Of a stretch of 64,000 nucleotides of DNA, positions 47,903 to 56,601 are shown piece by piece. Source of the DNA: Streptomyces sp. NBC_01267. GTDB taxonomy: Bacteria; Actinomycetota; Actinomycetes; Streptomycetales; Streptomycetaceae. The DNA is taken from positions 4,215,001-4,279,000 of the forward strand of contig NZ_CP108455.1 in assembly GCF_036241575.1 (NCBI RefSeq). The letters are read 5' to 3'. Both the position numbers and the translations under genes were made by a program. The notes under the pieces are model-generated. The model was not told the DNA's origin and did not search any database. It saw nothing but the letters and a program-made list of their open reading frames with translations. Within the stretch, counting starts at the first letter, position 1. Every line of letters begins with the position of its first letter.

Positions 47903-48409
47903 ATGACCACCTGGGACACCCGCCCCGAGACCCCCGCCGACATCGCCACCATCCGCGACATCAACCTCGCCGCGTTCGAGACCTCCGGCGAGGCCGACCT
48001 CGTCGACGCCCTCCGCGCCGACTCCTCCTGGATCGACGGCCTGTCCCTCGTCTCCACCGACGAGAACGACAAGGTCATCGGCCACGCGCTGCTGACCCGT
48101 TGCCACATCGGCGACACCCCGGCCCTGTGCCTGGCCCCCGTCGCCGTACGGCCCGAGCACCAGAGGAGCGGCGCAGGCTCCGCCGCCATCCGTGCCGCCC
48201 TCCGGGCCGCCAAGGACATGGACGAGCACTACGTCACCGTCCTCGGACACCCCGCGTACTACCCGCGCTTCGGCTTCATCCGCGCCTCCACGCACGGCAT
48301 CGGCCTGAGCATCGACGTCCCGGACGAGGCCATGATGGCCATGTCCCTCGACGAGGCCCACCAATTGCCCAGCGGCACTGTCCACTACGCAGCACCCTTC
48401 GGGATCTAG
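47903..48409 (+). CDS. GNAT family N-acetyltransferase (YhbS-like)
   Basis: The protein has 168 residues from the ATG at 47903. The acetyl-CoA motif is seen as LAPVAVRPEHQRSGAGSAAIRAAL near residues 76-99, followed by VLGHPAYYPRFGF, typical of YhbS-like GNATs. An earlier in-frame start at 47627 would add an Arg/Pro/Ala-rich leader that does not look coding. The substrate is unknown. Confidence 0.88.
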   Translation: MTTWDTRPETPADIATIRDINLAAFETSGEADLVDALRADSSWIDGLSLVSTDENDKVIGHALLTRCHIGDTPALCLAPVAVRPEHQRSGAGSAAIRAALRAAKDMDEHYVTVLGHPAYYPRFGFIRASTHGIGLSIDVPDEAMMAMSLDEAHQLPSGTVHYAAPFGI

Positions 48410-48503
48410 GCTCCCGACCCACCCTGCTGTGCGGGGGCAGAGCGCGGGACGCCCTGCCCCTCGCACACCGGGTCCGCATGGTGATCTCTGTACCGCTCGT
48501 TGC

Positions 48504-49286
48504 TCAGTAATGCCAACGGTTGGAGCCGGACTCGAAGCCACACGCGATCTTCCGCCCGGCCGCGTCCGTGGTCGTCGCGCCCACGTCGGCCTTCCGGCAG
48601 AACTGCCCGGCGTGGTAGCAGTTACCGGCGTTGGAACGGATGCTGCACAACTGCGCCTTGGTGGAGCTGCCGCCCGTCGACGTACTTCCACCCGAGCCGG
48701 TGCCGGCGCCGCCGGACGAGGACGACCCGCCGCTGCTGGACGTACTGCCGGACGAGGCGCGCGGTGGGTGCGTGCATGACTCGCCCGACCCCACGATCTT
48801 GAACGTGAGCTTCGTGGCCGTGCTGTAGCTGCCGGCGGACGGAGTCTGCGAGCACACCTTCCAGTTGGAGGTGTGCACCACGGTGCGCTTCAGCTCGCTC
48901 GCGTCCGTGTACGACACCGACGTGACCCGGTGCTTGCGCGCGTCTGCCACGGCCTTCTGGACGTTCCAGTTGGCGTAGTTGCTCACCGTCTCCTTGACGA
49001 CCGGCTTCTTCGAGGGAGTCGCGGAGGGGGATACCGAAGGCGTGGCGGAGGGAGACGCGGAAGTAGACGGAGAAGCGGATATGTGAGCCGAGGCGGAGGC
49101 GGCAGCTGAGGACTTGACCGATGCGGCGGTGTCCTGGTCCCCGCCGGAGCACCCCGACAGGCTGACGGTCAGGGCCACAAACCCGACCAGCAGGCCTCCA
49201 TAGCCCCTGCGGCCGTACCTTCTGCCGGCCTCTCTGCCCTGGCCACCGCTGAATTCTGACGACCTCGGTGCATCCCGAAGAGACAT
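48504..49286 (-). CDS. secreted lipoprotein with PASTA-like domain
   Basis: The protein has 260 residues from the ATG at 49286, with AGGGGG upstream. A basic N-terminus and a hydrophobic helix end at the lipobox LTVSLSGC. A Ser/Pro/Ala-rich spacer (ASPSTSASPSATPSVSPSAT) follows. The middle (NWNVQKAVADARKHRV to NWKVCSQTPSAG) resembles a single PASTA or PASTA-like unit. A Gly/Ser linker and a Cys-containing C-terminal segment (NAGNCYHAGQFCRK and KIACGFE) end the protein. The last segment looks like a small disulfide domain shared by other Streptomyces lipoproteins. Function unknown. Confidence 0.8.
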   Translation of the reverse strand: MSLRDAPRSSEFSGGQGREAGRRYGRRGYGGLLVGFVALTVSLSGCSGGDQDTAASVKSSAAASASAHISASPSTSASPSATPSVSPSATPSKKPVVKETVSNYANWNVQKAVADARKHRVTSVSYTDASELKRTVVHTSNWKVCSQTPSAGSYSTATKLTFKIVGSGESCTHPPRASSGSTSSSGGSSSSGGAGTGSGGSTSTGGSSTKAQLCSIRSNAGNCYHAGQFCRKADVGATTTDAAGRKIACGFESGSNRWHY

Positions 49287-49475
49287 GCGACCCCCTAGTT
49301 CTTGTTCTTCACTCACTGCACTGCCGCAGAGCCGTGTCCGCGTATGCCGGCACACGCGCCCTGCCGGGCCGGGCCGGCCGTGTGCGGCGCCTCGGGGCAG
49401 ATTAGAGGAGATTCCACGAATGTTGTGGGGTTCTTGTGTAATTCGAATGCAGCTCAGGGCTGGAAACGAGTCACA

Positions 49476-49732
49476 GTGGTGATCACCGGTGAGGTGCTGC
49501 GGATGGAGTCGCGCAAGGGCAAGGGGGTGGCCCGGTTCCTGGCCCTCGACCAGAACACGGACCTGACCACCGCCTGGGCGCTGCCCGCGGTCTCGCCGGA
49601 CATCGCGACCGGGGCTCAGGTGCGGCTGAGGGTCTCGCGGGGACCCGCACCATCCGGTCCGCGGAACTGCTGAGGGCCGCGGAGCCGGAAGGCGACCGGG
49701 CGAAGGCCTCCGAGCAGGGCGCTTCCTCGTAA
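49476..49732 (+). pseudogene. frameshifted small coding remnant
   Basis: From the GTG at 49476 the frame reads VVITGEVLRMESRKGKGVAR and continues plausibly to about 49635. Coding character then moves to another frame (from 49643, TRTIRSAELLRAAEPEGD) and ends at the TAA at 49730. One frameshift would explain this. I do not recognise the original family. It lies just left of the tRNA remnant, so it may be left over from an earlier integration. Confidence 0.35.
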
Positions 49733-50003
49733 GGAAGAGGACGCTCCGGGGCGCCTCAGCGGTGAGGCCTCCGGACGCCTGCTTGTTTGCTCGCCGCAGC
49801 CAATCCCCGGCAGTCGGGCCGCCCGCCTGGGACGCCGCAAGGCGCAGGTCCAGGAGCGTGATCCCGTACCCGTACAGCGCGCTTCGGCGGCAGCGGTCCC
49901 ACAGACCGGCCATCCGTGTCCGTCATGTGGATCGGCCGACGTCCGTCCGGAGCAACGGACCAGCTCAACCGCCCCGAACGGTCATGTGTCGGACAACGCA
50001 GAT

Positions 50004-50037
50004 CAGGGCTGGTACTGATTTCTCAGTACCAGCCCTG
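50004..50037 (-). terminator. terminator of the tRNA-Pro transcript
   Basis: A perfect 14-bp stem (50004-50017 and 50024-50037) with a 6-nt loop lies 16 nt beyond the 3' end of the tRNA-Pro fragment on the minus strand, where a tRNA terminator should be. Confidence 0.75.
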
Positions 50038-50053
50038 ACCTGCTGTTTTGGCT

Positions 50054-50096
50054 GTCGGGGTGGCGGGATTTGAACCCACGACCTCTTCGTCCCGAA
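50054..50096 (-). other. 3' half of tRNA-Pro(CGG): probable attachment site
   Basis: On the minus strand this 43-nt piece runs from the anticodon loop (TTCGGGA, anticodon CGG) through the anticodon 3' arm, variable loop and T arm (GTGGG-TTCAAAT-CCCGC) to the acceptor strand CACCCCG plus A73. C1-G72 type pairing would be tRNA-Pro. The preceding sequence (CCTCA) does not complete the anticodon stem, and no D arm follows, so the 5' half is absent. A 3' tRNA half ending at the acceptor is the classic scar of tyrosine-integrase insertion. Because the missing 5' half would lie at higher coordinates, the inserted element extends rightwards. Confidence 0.8.
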
Positions 50097-50545
50097 TGAG
50101 GGCCGGTTACTGATCTAGCCAGTGCGGATGGCGTTTGCGCTGGTCAGAGCGTCGGTCTGTCTTGGTCTCGGGTGGTCTCGAAGGGGCTTGGGGAGCGGGT
50201 TGGCTCCCAGATGGCTCCCAGCGAGACCTCAGGCAACCGCTGCTGAGTCCGCGTTTCGCGCCACCCACGGAGGCCGACGAGGCGAGCAGTTCGACATTCG
50301 GCTGAGCCACGCGGAGCTGGCCCAGCATTCTGCAGCAGGCGACCACGCGACATACGGCGCATGGAACAATCCTGTCAGCCCCGACCTGCCCTGGACCGGG
50401 GGTCTGCGCTATGTCCGTTAACCATCGCAATTCTTGCTCACCTCTGCGGATCTACGTGTCAAAGAGGGTAATGCTCATGGGCTGCCCTGATCGCCGGACC
50501 TGTCAGGGCAGCCCAGCCCTACCTGGAGCCTGGCAGACTGCGATT
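50097..50545. other. non-coding stretch with hairpin, upstream of abrB-like gene
   Basis: No convincing gene is present in these 449 nt. A short minus-strand frame (50107-50430) ends beside the attachment site, where an integrase C-terminus would be expected, but its sequence gives no recognisable integrase motif. A perfect 12-bp hairpin lies at 50479-50514 (arms 50479-50490 and 50503-50514), 32 nt before the AbrB-like start, and could be a terminator or attenuator. Confidence 0.5.
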
Positions 50546-50734
50546 GTGATACGCGAACCAGCAGAACTGCAGATCGATGACGACGGCCGCGTGTCCCTGC
50601 CGCTGGGGCTCCTCGCGGAGGCGGGCCTGGATGCAGGCGGCCGGATCCTGGCGTTCAGCGACGGCGACGGGCGCATTGTGCTGCAGCGAGAGGTAGACGC
50701 CTTCAAGGCCCTGCTGCAGGACGGAACTCTGTGA
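50546..50734 (+). CDS. AbrB/MazE-like DNA-binding protein
   Basis: A 62-residue protein from the GTG at 50546 (no clear ribosome binding site; it may be leaderless). It shows the SpoVT-AbrB swapped-hairpin pattern: LQIDDDGRVSLPLGLLAEAGLDAGGRILAF, then GRIVLQR. Such proteins are antitoxins or small autoregulators. Its stop overlaps the next frame's start (GTGA, 50731-50734), so it heads a coupled chain leading to vsr and may regulate that nuclease. Confidence 0.72.
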   Translation: MIREPAELQIDDDGRVSLPLGLLAEAGLDAGGRILAFSDGDGRIVLQREVDAFKALLQDGTL

Positions 50735-50940
50735 GTGGGGAGCCCACCGCCGCGAGGCCATTCCCGTTGCAGCGATCGGGGAGGTCGGTGTGCAGCCAGG
50801 TGGCGTCCGTGGGTGCGAGACTTGCGACCGCCCGACCTCGGCACGGGGAAGCGCCGAGAATGGAGTTGGACGGACAGGAACAGGTCCTCGCCGGGCGGGA
50901 CGCCCTGGAGGAAGTTGTCTCTGAGCTGCTGGGAGTATGA
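50731..50940 (+). CDS. small coupled hypothetical protein
   Basis: A 69-residue frame that starts at a GTG overlapping the stop of the AbrB-like gene and ends at a TGA overlapping the ATG of vsr. The double overlap is the main support. The last 27 residues (MELDGQEQVLAGRDALEEVV) look like a helix; the first part is Arg/Pro-rich. No family is recognised. It could be a real linker gene or simply a read-through frame that couples translation. Confidence 0.4.
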   Translation: MSGEPTAARPFPLQRSGRSVCSQVASVGARLATARPRHGEAPRMELDGQEQVLAGRDALEEVVSELLGV

Positions 50941-51440
50941 GCGAGCAAGAAGTACCAGAAGCGCCGGCCGAGCAGTGGACACTGCCGGAGGGGTCGTGGG
51001 CGTCGTCGGCCGCGACCCGGCGGAGCATGCTTGGCAACCGAAGTCGTGATACCGAGCCCGAGCTGCTCCTCCGCTCGCTTGTCCACGCCGCTGGACTGCG
51101 CTACCGGGTAGCGGCAAAGCCGCTCCCGAAGATGCGCCGCACGGCCGACATGGTCTTCCGCCCTACGAAGGTCGCAGTCTTTATCGACGGCTGCTTCTGG
51201 CACGGCTGCCCGGAGCACTTCGTGATGCCCAAGACGAATCGGCTGTACTGGGAAGAAAAGATCGGCCGGAACATCCAGCGCGACCGGGACACAGACAACC
51301 GCCTCACGGAGGCAGGCTGGCTGGTGCTCCGTTTCTGGGAACACCTCGAACCAGAGGCGTGTGCCGCCACTGTCATCGAGGCAGTGGCGGCCCGGCGGCA
51401 GGAGGTCCAAGCCTCAAAGCACGCGAAGAAGACCTCCTGA
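50937..51440 (+). CDS. vsr: very short patch repair endonuclease (Vsr)
   Basis: The protein has 167 residues with the complete Vsr signature: RSRDTEPELLLRSLVHAAGL, the metal Asp in RTADMVF, VAVFIDGCFWHGCPEH with the zinc Cys and catalytic His, then PKTNRLYWEEKIGRN and LRFWEH. In E. coli Vsr nicks T:G mismatches that arise from deaminated 5-methylcytosine, so it usually accompanies a Dcm-type methyltransferase. A C5 methyltransferase lies in this island at 60182. Some Vsr-like proteins act as restriction nucleases instead. It converges on the large ATPase gene. Confidence 0.93.
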   Translation: MSEQEVPEAPAEQWTLPEGSWASSAATRRSMLGNRSRDTEPELLLRSLVHAAGLRYRVAAKPLPKMRRTADMVFRPTKVAVFIDGCFWHGCPEHFVMPKTNRLYWEEKIGRNIQRDRDTDNRLTEAGWLVLRFWEHLEPEACAATVIEAVAARRQEVQASKHAKKTS

Positions 51441-51564
51441 CCGTCACGTCGCTGGCGGCAGCGGTCAGCTGAACTCCGCCGAGTTCAGCGAGAAGAGCTC
51501 GTACCAGTGGTGGCCTTTTTGGCCTCTCTACGAGATGGAGTTGATCAAACCTGGCGGGACCTGG

Positions 51565-54500
51565 TCAGCTCCCGTCGTAGGCCACCTGCAGTCGCGTGGT
51601 GCTCTTAGCCGTGTGCAAAAAGGCGTCGCCCTGTCCGGCCAGAGCTTCGGCTCCCGTCTCGTCCAGAATGATGCGGCTGTCGGTCGCTGTCTTGACCCGC
51701 AGGGCGAGTTGGGCAGGGAAGTTGGAGCGGATGGTCGTAGAGATGACGTCCGCACTCGGTCGCTGCGTGGCTGTAATGACGTGGATGCCCGCAGCGCGGG
51801 CTTTCTGCGTCAGGCGCTTGAGCAGCGCTTCGATCTGCTTCTTCTCTTCGGGATCGCTAGTGAGATCGGCGTACTCATCAAGGACGATGACGATCCAGGG
51901 CTTTCGATCTGCCTTGTCGACCTTGGCGTTGTACTCGACGAGCTTGCGTGTGCGGATTGCCTTCATGTCCTTGTAGCGCACGGCCATCTCTTCGACGGTT
52001 TCCTCAAGGATCTCGATGGCGTCGGCAGCGTCCATACCGATCACGCCGTCAAGGTGCGGGTCATCCTCGAAGTCGACAAGCTCGGTGCCCTTGGGATCAA
52101 CGAGGCGGAGTCGCAGGGTGCTCTTGTCGTACCGGACCAGGCCCTTGAGGATCGTATCCAGCGCGACGGACTTTCCTGATCCGGTAGTGCCGGCCACCAG
52201 CAAGTGCGGTGAGTCTGCAGAGGAGAGGTCAATGGTGACAGGGTTGCCCTCGATGTCGGCGCCCAGCGGGGCGATGAGGCTCTCGGGATTGGCCGGGCAC
52301 CGCAGCCACAGCGCCTTGGCGTCGACCCCGTACTTCTCGTCGTCGATCTTGGGGATCTCGAAGAGCACGGAGCCGCGGTCGCTGCGGGCACGAATGCTGA
52401 ACCCGGAGGGGAGCGCCAGGGCCAGGAAGATCTCGTCGCGTCGGTTGGTCAGCTTGTCCACGGTGACCCCAGGATTGGGGATGAACCGGAAGATATAGAA
52501 GCCGGGTCCCTCCTGCCACTTGCCGACCTCCGGTGCGGTGACCGCGACCTTGTGGCGGGCAAAGACGTCAACGATCTTGTTGTATCGAAGCGCCAGCTCC
52601 TCCTCGGAGAGCCCACCGCGGGAAGCTTTCAGAGGTGCAGGACCTGCCTCTGCGGCAGGGTGACGCGCAAGTACCGCTCCTGGCGCAGCTGTTAGAGCGG
52701 CCGCCCCGCCGGCCTCGGCAGATGCCGTTGTTTCTTCCAGAGTGGGCGGTTCGGCGGAAAGGCCCACAGAGGAGGTTTCGACGGTAGTGTCAGCGGCCTT
52801 CATGGTCCCGCTGAGGTCTCCAGAGACAACAAGGGGATCGGCGTTGGTGGGGTCCTCCTTGGCGCGTAGAGCGCCGATGAGGTTCAGCAGTTCCCGTTTG
52901 TTCAACCTCACCAGGGTGTGCCTGCCGAGGCTTCCGACCGCGGGTGCCGACTGATCGTCCTCTGCCGAGATAGCCACGGCAACGCCAGTGACGTGGCCGA
53001 GCTGGACATCCTCGGAGCGTAGGGCATCAAGGACCTTCGCCTCGACCTGGCGGTGGTCGTCATTACCGATCAGGGTACGAGCTGGAAGGTCTTCGGCCTG
53101 CGTGGTCTTTCCACTGGTCTGAGCGATCGCGGCAGCAAGCTCGTCCAGCCAGAAGGGGCGGTCGTGGCGAGCTTCGCCGTCCGAACGGAAGGCGTCCCTA
53201 CACAGGTCAGTGGTGCGGTTGAGCTGTTCCTCAGCCGAACCGACGTCGAAGGTCTGGCGGAACTTGGACTCGGCGACCAGGACATCCAGGCGAACAGTGC
53301 CGTCGTCCTGGACCGTCAGCACAAACCGGCCGAGGTCGGCACGGGTCTTGTGTCCGCGGCCGAACCAGCGGTGGTGCTCGTCGAAGCTGATCCACGTGAC
53401 CAGGCTCGTGCCCTGCCTAGAGACGGGAAACTGCTGGTCGATGACAAACCGCGTGGCTACCAGGCCGACGACTTCGTTGACCGTAGTGCCAATGCCGAGG
53501 GAGCGCAGCACGGCGCCAGGGGCCACGTTGCGGCCGACCTCGTAGATTCGTTTAGCGGTGCTTTCCGAGTCCTGCGGGGTGACGACACCGATCTGCTCAA
53601 GGCGGCGGCACAGTCGCTGAACGACGAACTGCCGACCGGTCTGCGAGCTGACAATGAGGGTGTAGGACTCGTTCTTGCCGACGCTGGGCTTGACGAGGAT
53701 GACGTCAGGGCGGTTGCGCAGGGCATCGATTTGCTCACGGCCGATGAAGCTGTCGAGAGTGACGACCCAGTGGGCCACACGGTGCAGGGTCTCGAACAGG
53801 TTCTGGTGCTGGTCGAACTGCACCTGCATCTCGAAGTAGTCGATGCCGTCGACACTCTCCCGGGAGACCGGGGAACGGCGGTCGTAGCGCACGCACAAGG
53901 TCGACCAGGACTCAAGAGTCTCGTCGGCGGTCTCAGGCAACAGCGCTCTCACGACGTTCTCGCTGGTCTGAGCCAGGTTGTGTGAGGCTGGGTGCTTCCA
54001 GGGGTTGAAGTAGCCCGACAGGGACTCCTTCTTGGTGCTCTCCTTCATACTGGTCTGCGTGCCGAACAGTGCCGGCGCCAGAGCGAGGTCGATGGTGTCC
54101 TCCAGCCCTGACAGGTCTGCTTCCTGGTCGGGCTCCCATGCCTGAAGGATCAGTTGGACGTCGGGCAGGAAGCTGTCGTCGGACATCTCCGTACCGGAGA
54201 ACTGCAGGTCGAAACCCTGGATGATCTCGTGGTGGGTGGCCTGCGGAGCCAGTACAACCAGATCAACTTTCAGACGAGGGTTCTTGGCCCGCATCTGCTT
54301 GGCCACGCGCATCGGTAGGACAGGGTCGCCGTTGCGGTCCAGAAGCAGTACGCGCAGCCCATCAAGCTTGTGGGGGTAGGTCGTCAGGTAGTCGGTGATG
54401 ACGCGGACCATCTCGTCGATCGCGGTCTCGTCGACGCTGGAGAGCCAGTCCTTGGACTCGTTTCCGCCGTAGCGGACCGGTGCGTACTCCTCGTGCCCGG

Positions 54501-56601
54501 CCGACTCCCGCATCGGAATGGCAATCGTGCCGCCGGGACCGACGAGGACAGCAGGTGTCCCGTGTGGGGAGATACGGTCAATGGCGTCGAAGAAGAGCTC
54601 CTCGTTTTCCTGGTTTAGGCTCAGACCTCCCTCCTTGTTCAGGGCGGTCTCGATGCTGTCAGCAGCCTCCTCGTAGTTCTTTGCCAGCCAGCGCAGCTTC
54701 AGCGGGTGAGTGGCCAGCATCATCATGCGGTGGTCGGCAAGCCCGACAACATCGGTCAGGACGACAGCCTCGAGGTCTGCGTTCGGAGCGTTGTCGGGAA
54801 CCAGGGTGGTGCGAGCTTCGCGGAGCACGCCTTCCCACTCACGTACGTAATCGTTGATCTTCCCGGCGTCAAGCCCGTCGCAGAAGCGGCTGAAATGCTC
54901 CAGCCTGAGGCGCTCCAGCTGACTGGCAAACTGCGATTCGGAAACAGGCAAGGGTTCGTCGGCCTGCCACTGCCGGGGGTCATTGAACCTTTCGAGGAAG
55001 GTGTCAAAGGTCAATTTACCGGTCTGGCCAGGGGGAGTTTGCCAGCCGTGTATGAGAGCCGCCAGCGCGATCTGCCCCGGGATGCCAAGAGGGTCCCAGC
55101 GAAAGCGTCGCTGGGCGCCGTCCATCTCGACCAGGATGCGCAGCGGGGCCCACTCCGTGTTCGGATCGAACGGCTCGTCCTCCTCCGGGAGGGGCGGCTT
55201 GGTCAGGTCCAACAGGCACTTCTTGACGTCCAGAGTCAGGCGAAGACCGGTGGATTCCCGGACGTCATCCAGGGTGTTGGCGTACAGGAAAGCGAAGAGC
55301 CAACGGCTCCACCGCCCAACTTCCTGGTTGCCTTCCAGCCCGACGACGACGGAGCCTTCCTCTTCATCGGAGAAGTAGGTCAGCTCGCGCAGCAGGGCAC
55401 GCAGTGGGTCCTGGACGAACTGAGAGTCCGGAAAGGCAAGCTTCTCGACTTTGCGGCGCGACCGCTTGGACAGCAGGTCGGCCAGAGGCTCCGCCCCGCC
55501 GATAGGAGCCTCGTCAAGGAAACGCTGTGCGGCTTCCTGATCTCCGAGGTCGAGTGCATCTTCGATCACCATGGCGTCGAACTCGTCGACCCGATCTGCG
55601 TCGGCCTTCTCGATCTCCTGCCGGACCTGCTGGCCCAGGCCGATCTTCTTGGACTTCTGCTCGAAGACTTCCAGCCAGAGGGTCAGGTCCTGCTCTCGGC
55701 GCAACTGACGAGAATCCTGCGGAGTGGAGCCACTGCGATTGAGGTTGAGTACGAGGCCGCGCATGAGCTCCTTGGCAGTCTCGGAGTCCGTGCCGACGTG
55801 GTCCAAGGATTCCGCACTGAACTCGGTCGCGCTTATGCGGTCTATCAGGTCGTCCTCGGTGATCTCCTTGCCCGTGGGCTGCTTGAAGGCACTTACCGAG
55901 ACGTTCTTCTTGATCCGGGTGGGCAGCGCGGCGGGCTTGACGAAGAGTCCTCGGTCTGGGAAGAGATCAAGAGCCGGCAGGGCAGCAGAGATCTCCGGGT
56001 AGACCACGTCAGGGGTGCGGACCTGAGTTGCTGCGACCTTCTGCGCAGTGTCGACCAGGAAGGCTGCCCAGCGGTGCAAGGACCGGGGCTCCTCATCCGT
56101 GACGGCACCCCAGATCGCCGGCAGAACGGTGCCCATCGCGGCTGGAACAGTGCCGATACCCCCCGCTTCCCGCCATGCTTCCGCCATGAATCTGTCGAAC
56201 CCACGCTCGCCGGAGGAGTCACGGTAGTTGCCCAGGATCGTGGCATCGTTCAGGGCGTTCATGGCCGCCAGCCCCTGTGCGTCCGGAGACTGCCCCCACT
56301 CGAAGAGCAACACCGCCCTGCCCTGTCCTGAATTTCGCCACTTGGTCAGCTGGTCCTGCGGCCCCAACAGGTAGTCAGCGGGGACACCTTCGATTGGCTC
56401 TGAGGTGCCGACCTTGACGACAACCTGACAGTCCTGCGAGCCCAACAGCTGCCGGGCAGTGCGGCGGAGAGCCTCGGCCACGGTCGGTCGGTCGAAGCCG
56501 CTGACCCGTAGGACGGCGCGGGCCCCGTTGGCCTCAGTGACCTTGCGAAGTGCTTCGTCGGCGACGAACCGCCCGAGCGCTCGGATGCTGCTGTCGGTCA
56601 C
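51565..56601 (-). CDS. large FtsK/HerA-type ATPase, DptH (DndH)-like
   Basis: The protein has 1678 residues. The last about 260 residues are an FtsK/SpoIIIE-like motor: PHLLVAGTTGSGKSVALDTI (Walker A near 1468), RLRLVDPKGTEL, WIVIVLDEYADL (Walker B near 1565) and GIHVITATQRPSADVI. The first about 1400 residues are large and unrecognised in detail, with no TM segment. Size, C-terminal FtsK motor and position as third gene after DptG- and DptF-like genes match DptH of the Dnd restriction module. Its ATG overlaps the stop of the upstream gene (56598-56601). It is expected to be the DNA translocase or effector component; the nuclease centre is not apparent. Confidence 0.85.
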   Translation of the reverse strand: MTDSSIRALGRFVADEALRKVTEANGARAVLRVSGFDRPTVAEALRRTARQLLGSQDCQVVVKVGTSEPIEGVPADYLLGPQDQLTKWRNSGQGRAVLLFEWGQSPDAQGLAAMNALNDATILGNYRDSSGERGFDRFMAEAWREAGGIGTVPAAMGTVLPAIWGAVTDEEPRSLHRWAAFLVDTAQKVAATQVRTPDVVYPEISAALPALDLFPDRGLFVKPAALPTRIKKNVSVSAFKQPTGKEITEDDLIDRISATEFSAESLDHVGTDSETAKELMRGLVLNLNRSGSTPQDSRQLRREQDLTLWLEVFEQKSKKIGLGQQVRQEIEKADADRVDEFDAMVIEDALDLGDQEAAQRFLDEAPIGGAEPLADLLSKRSRRKVEKLAFPDSQFVQDPLRALLRELTYFSDEEEGSVVVGLEGNQEVGRWSRWLFAFLYANTLDDVRESTGLRLTLDVKKCLLDLTKPPLPEEDEPFDPNTEWAPLRILVEMDGAQRRFRWDPLGIPGQIALAALIHGWQTPPGQTGKLTFDTFLERFNDPRQWQADEPLPVSESQFASQLERLRLEHFSRFCDGLDAGKINDYVREWEGVLREARTTLVPDNAPNADLEAVVLTDVVGLADHRMMMLATHPLKLRWLAKNYEEAADSIETALNKEGGLSLNQENEELFFDAIDRISPHGTPAVLVGPGGTIAIPMRESAGHEEYAPVRYGGNESKDWLSSVDETAIDEMVRVITDYLTTYPHKLDGLRVLLLDRNGDPVLPMRVAKQMRAKNPRLKVDLVVLAPQATHHEIIQGFDLQFSGTEMSDDSFLPDVQLILQAWEPDQEADLSGLEDTIDLALAPALFGTQTSMKESTKKESLSGYFNPWKHPASHNLAQTSENVVRALLPETADETLESWSTLCVRYDRRSPVSRESVDGIDYFEMQVQFDQHQNLFETLHRVAHWVVTLDSFIGREQIDALRNRPDVILVKPSVGKNESYTLIVSSQTGRQFVVQRLCRRLEQIGVVTPQDSESTAKRIYEVGRNVAPGAVLRSLGIGTTVNEVVGLVATRFVIDQQFPVSRQGTSLVTWISFDEHHRWFGRGHKTRADLGRFVLTVQDDGTVRLDVLVAESKFRQTFDVGSAEEQLNRTTDLCRDAFRSDGEARHDRPFWLDELAAAIAQTSGKTTQAEDLPARTLIGNDDHRQVEAKVLDALRSEDVQLGHVTGVAVAISAEDDQSAPAVGSLGRHTLVRLNKRELLNLIGALRAKEDPTNADPLVVSGDLSGTMKAADTTVETSSVGLSAEPPTLEETTASAEAGGAAALTAAPGAVLARHPAAEAGPAPLKASRGGLSEEELALRYNKIVDVFARHKVAVTAPEVGKWQEGPGFYIFRFIPNPGVTVDKLTNRRDEIFLALALPSGFSIRARSDRGSVLFEIPKIDDEKYGVDAKALWLRCPANPESLIAPLGADIEGNPVTIDLSSADSPHLLVAGTTGSGKSVALDTILKGLVRYDKSTLRLRLVDPKGTELVDFEDDPHLDGVIGMDAADAIEILEETVEEMAVRYKDMKAIRTRKLVEYNAKVDKADRKPWIVIVLDEYADLTSDPEEKKQIEALLKRLTQKARAAGIHVITATQRPSADVISTTIRSNFPAQLALRVKTATDSRIILDETGAEALAGQGDAFLHTAKSTTRLQVAYDGS

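Noticed and set aside
50107..50430. Integrase C-terminal remnant next to the attachment site
   Set aside because: The position is right, but no catalytic R-H-R-Y motif or recognisable family sequence is visible, so it is not annotated as a pseudogene.
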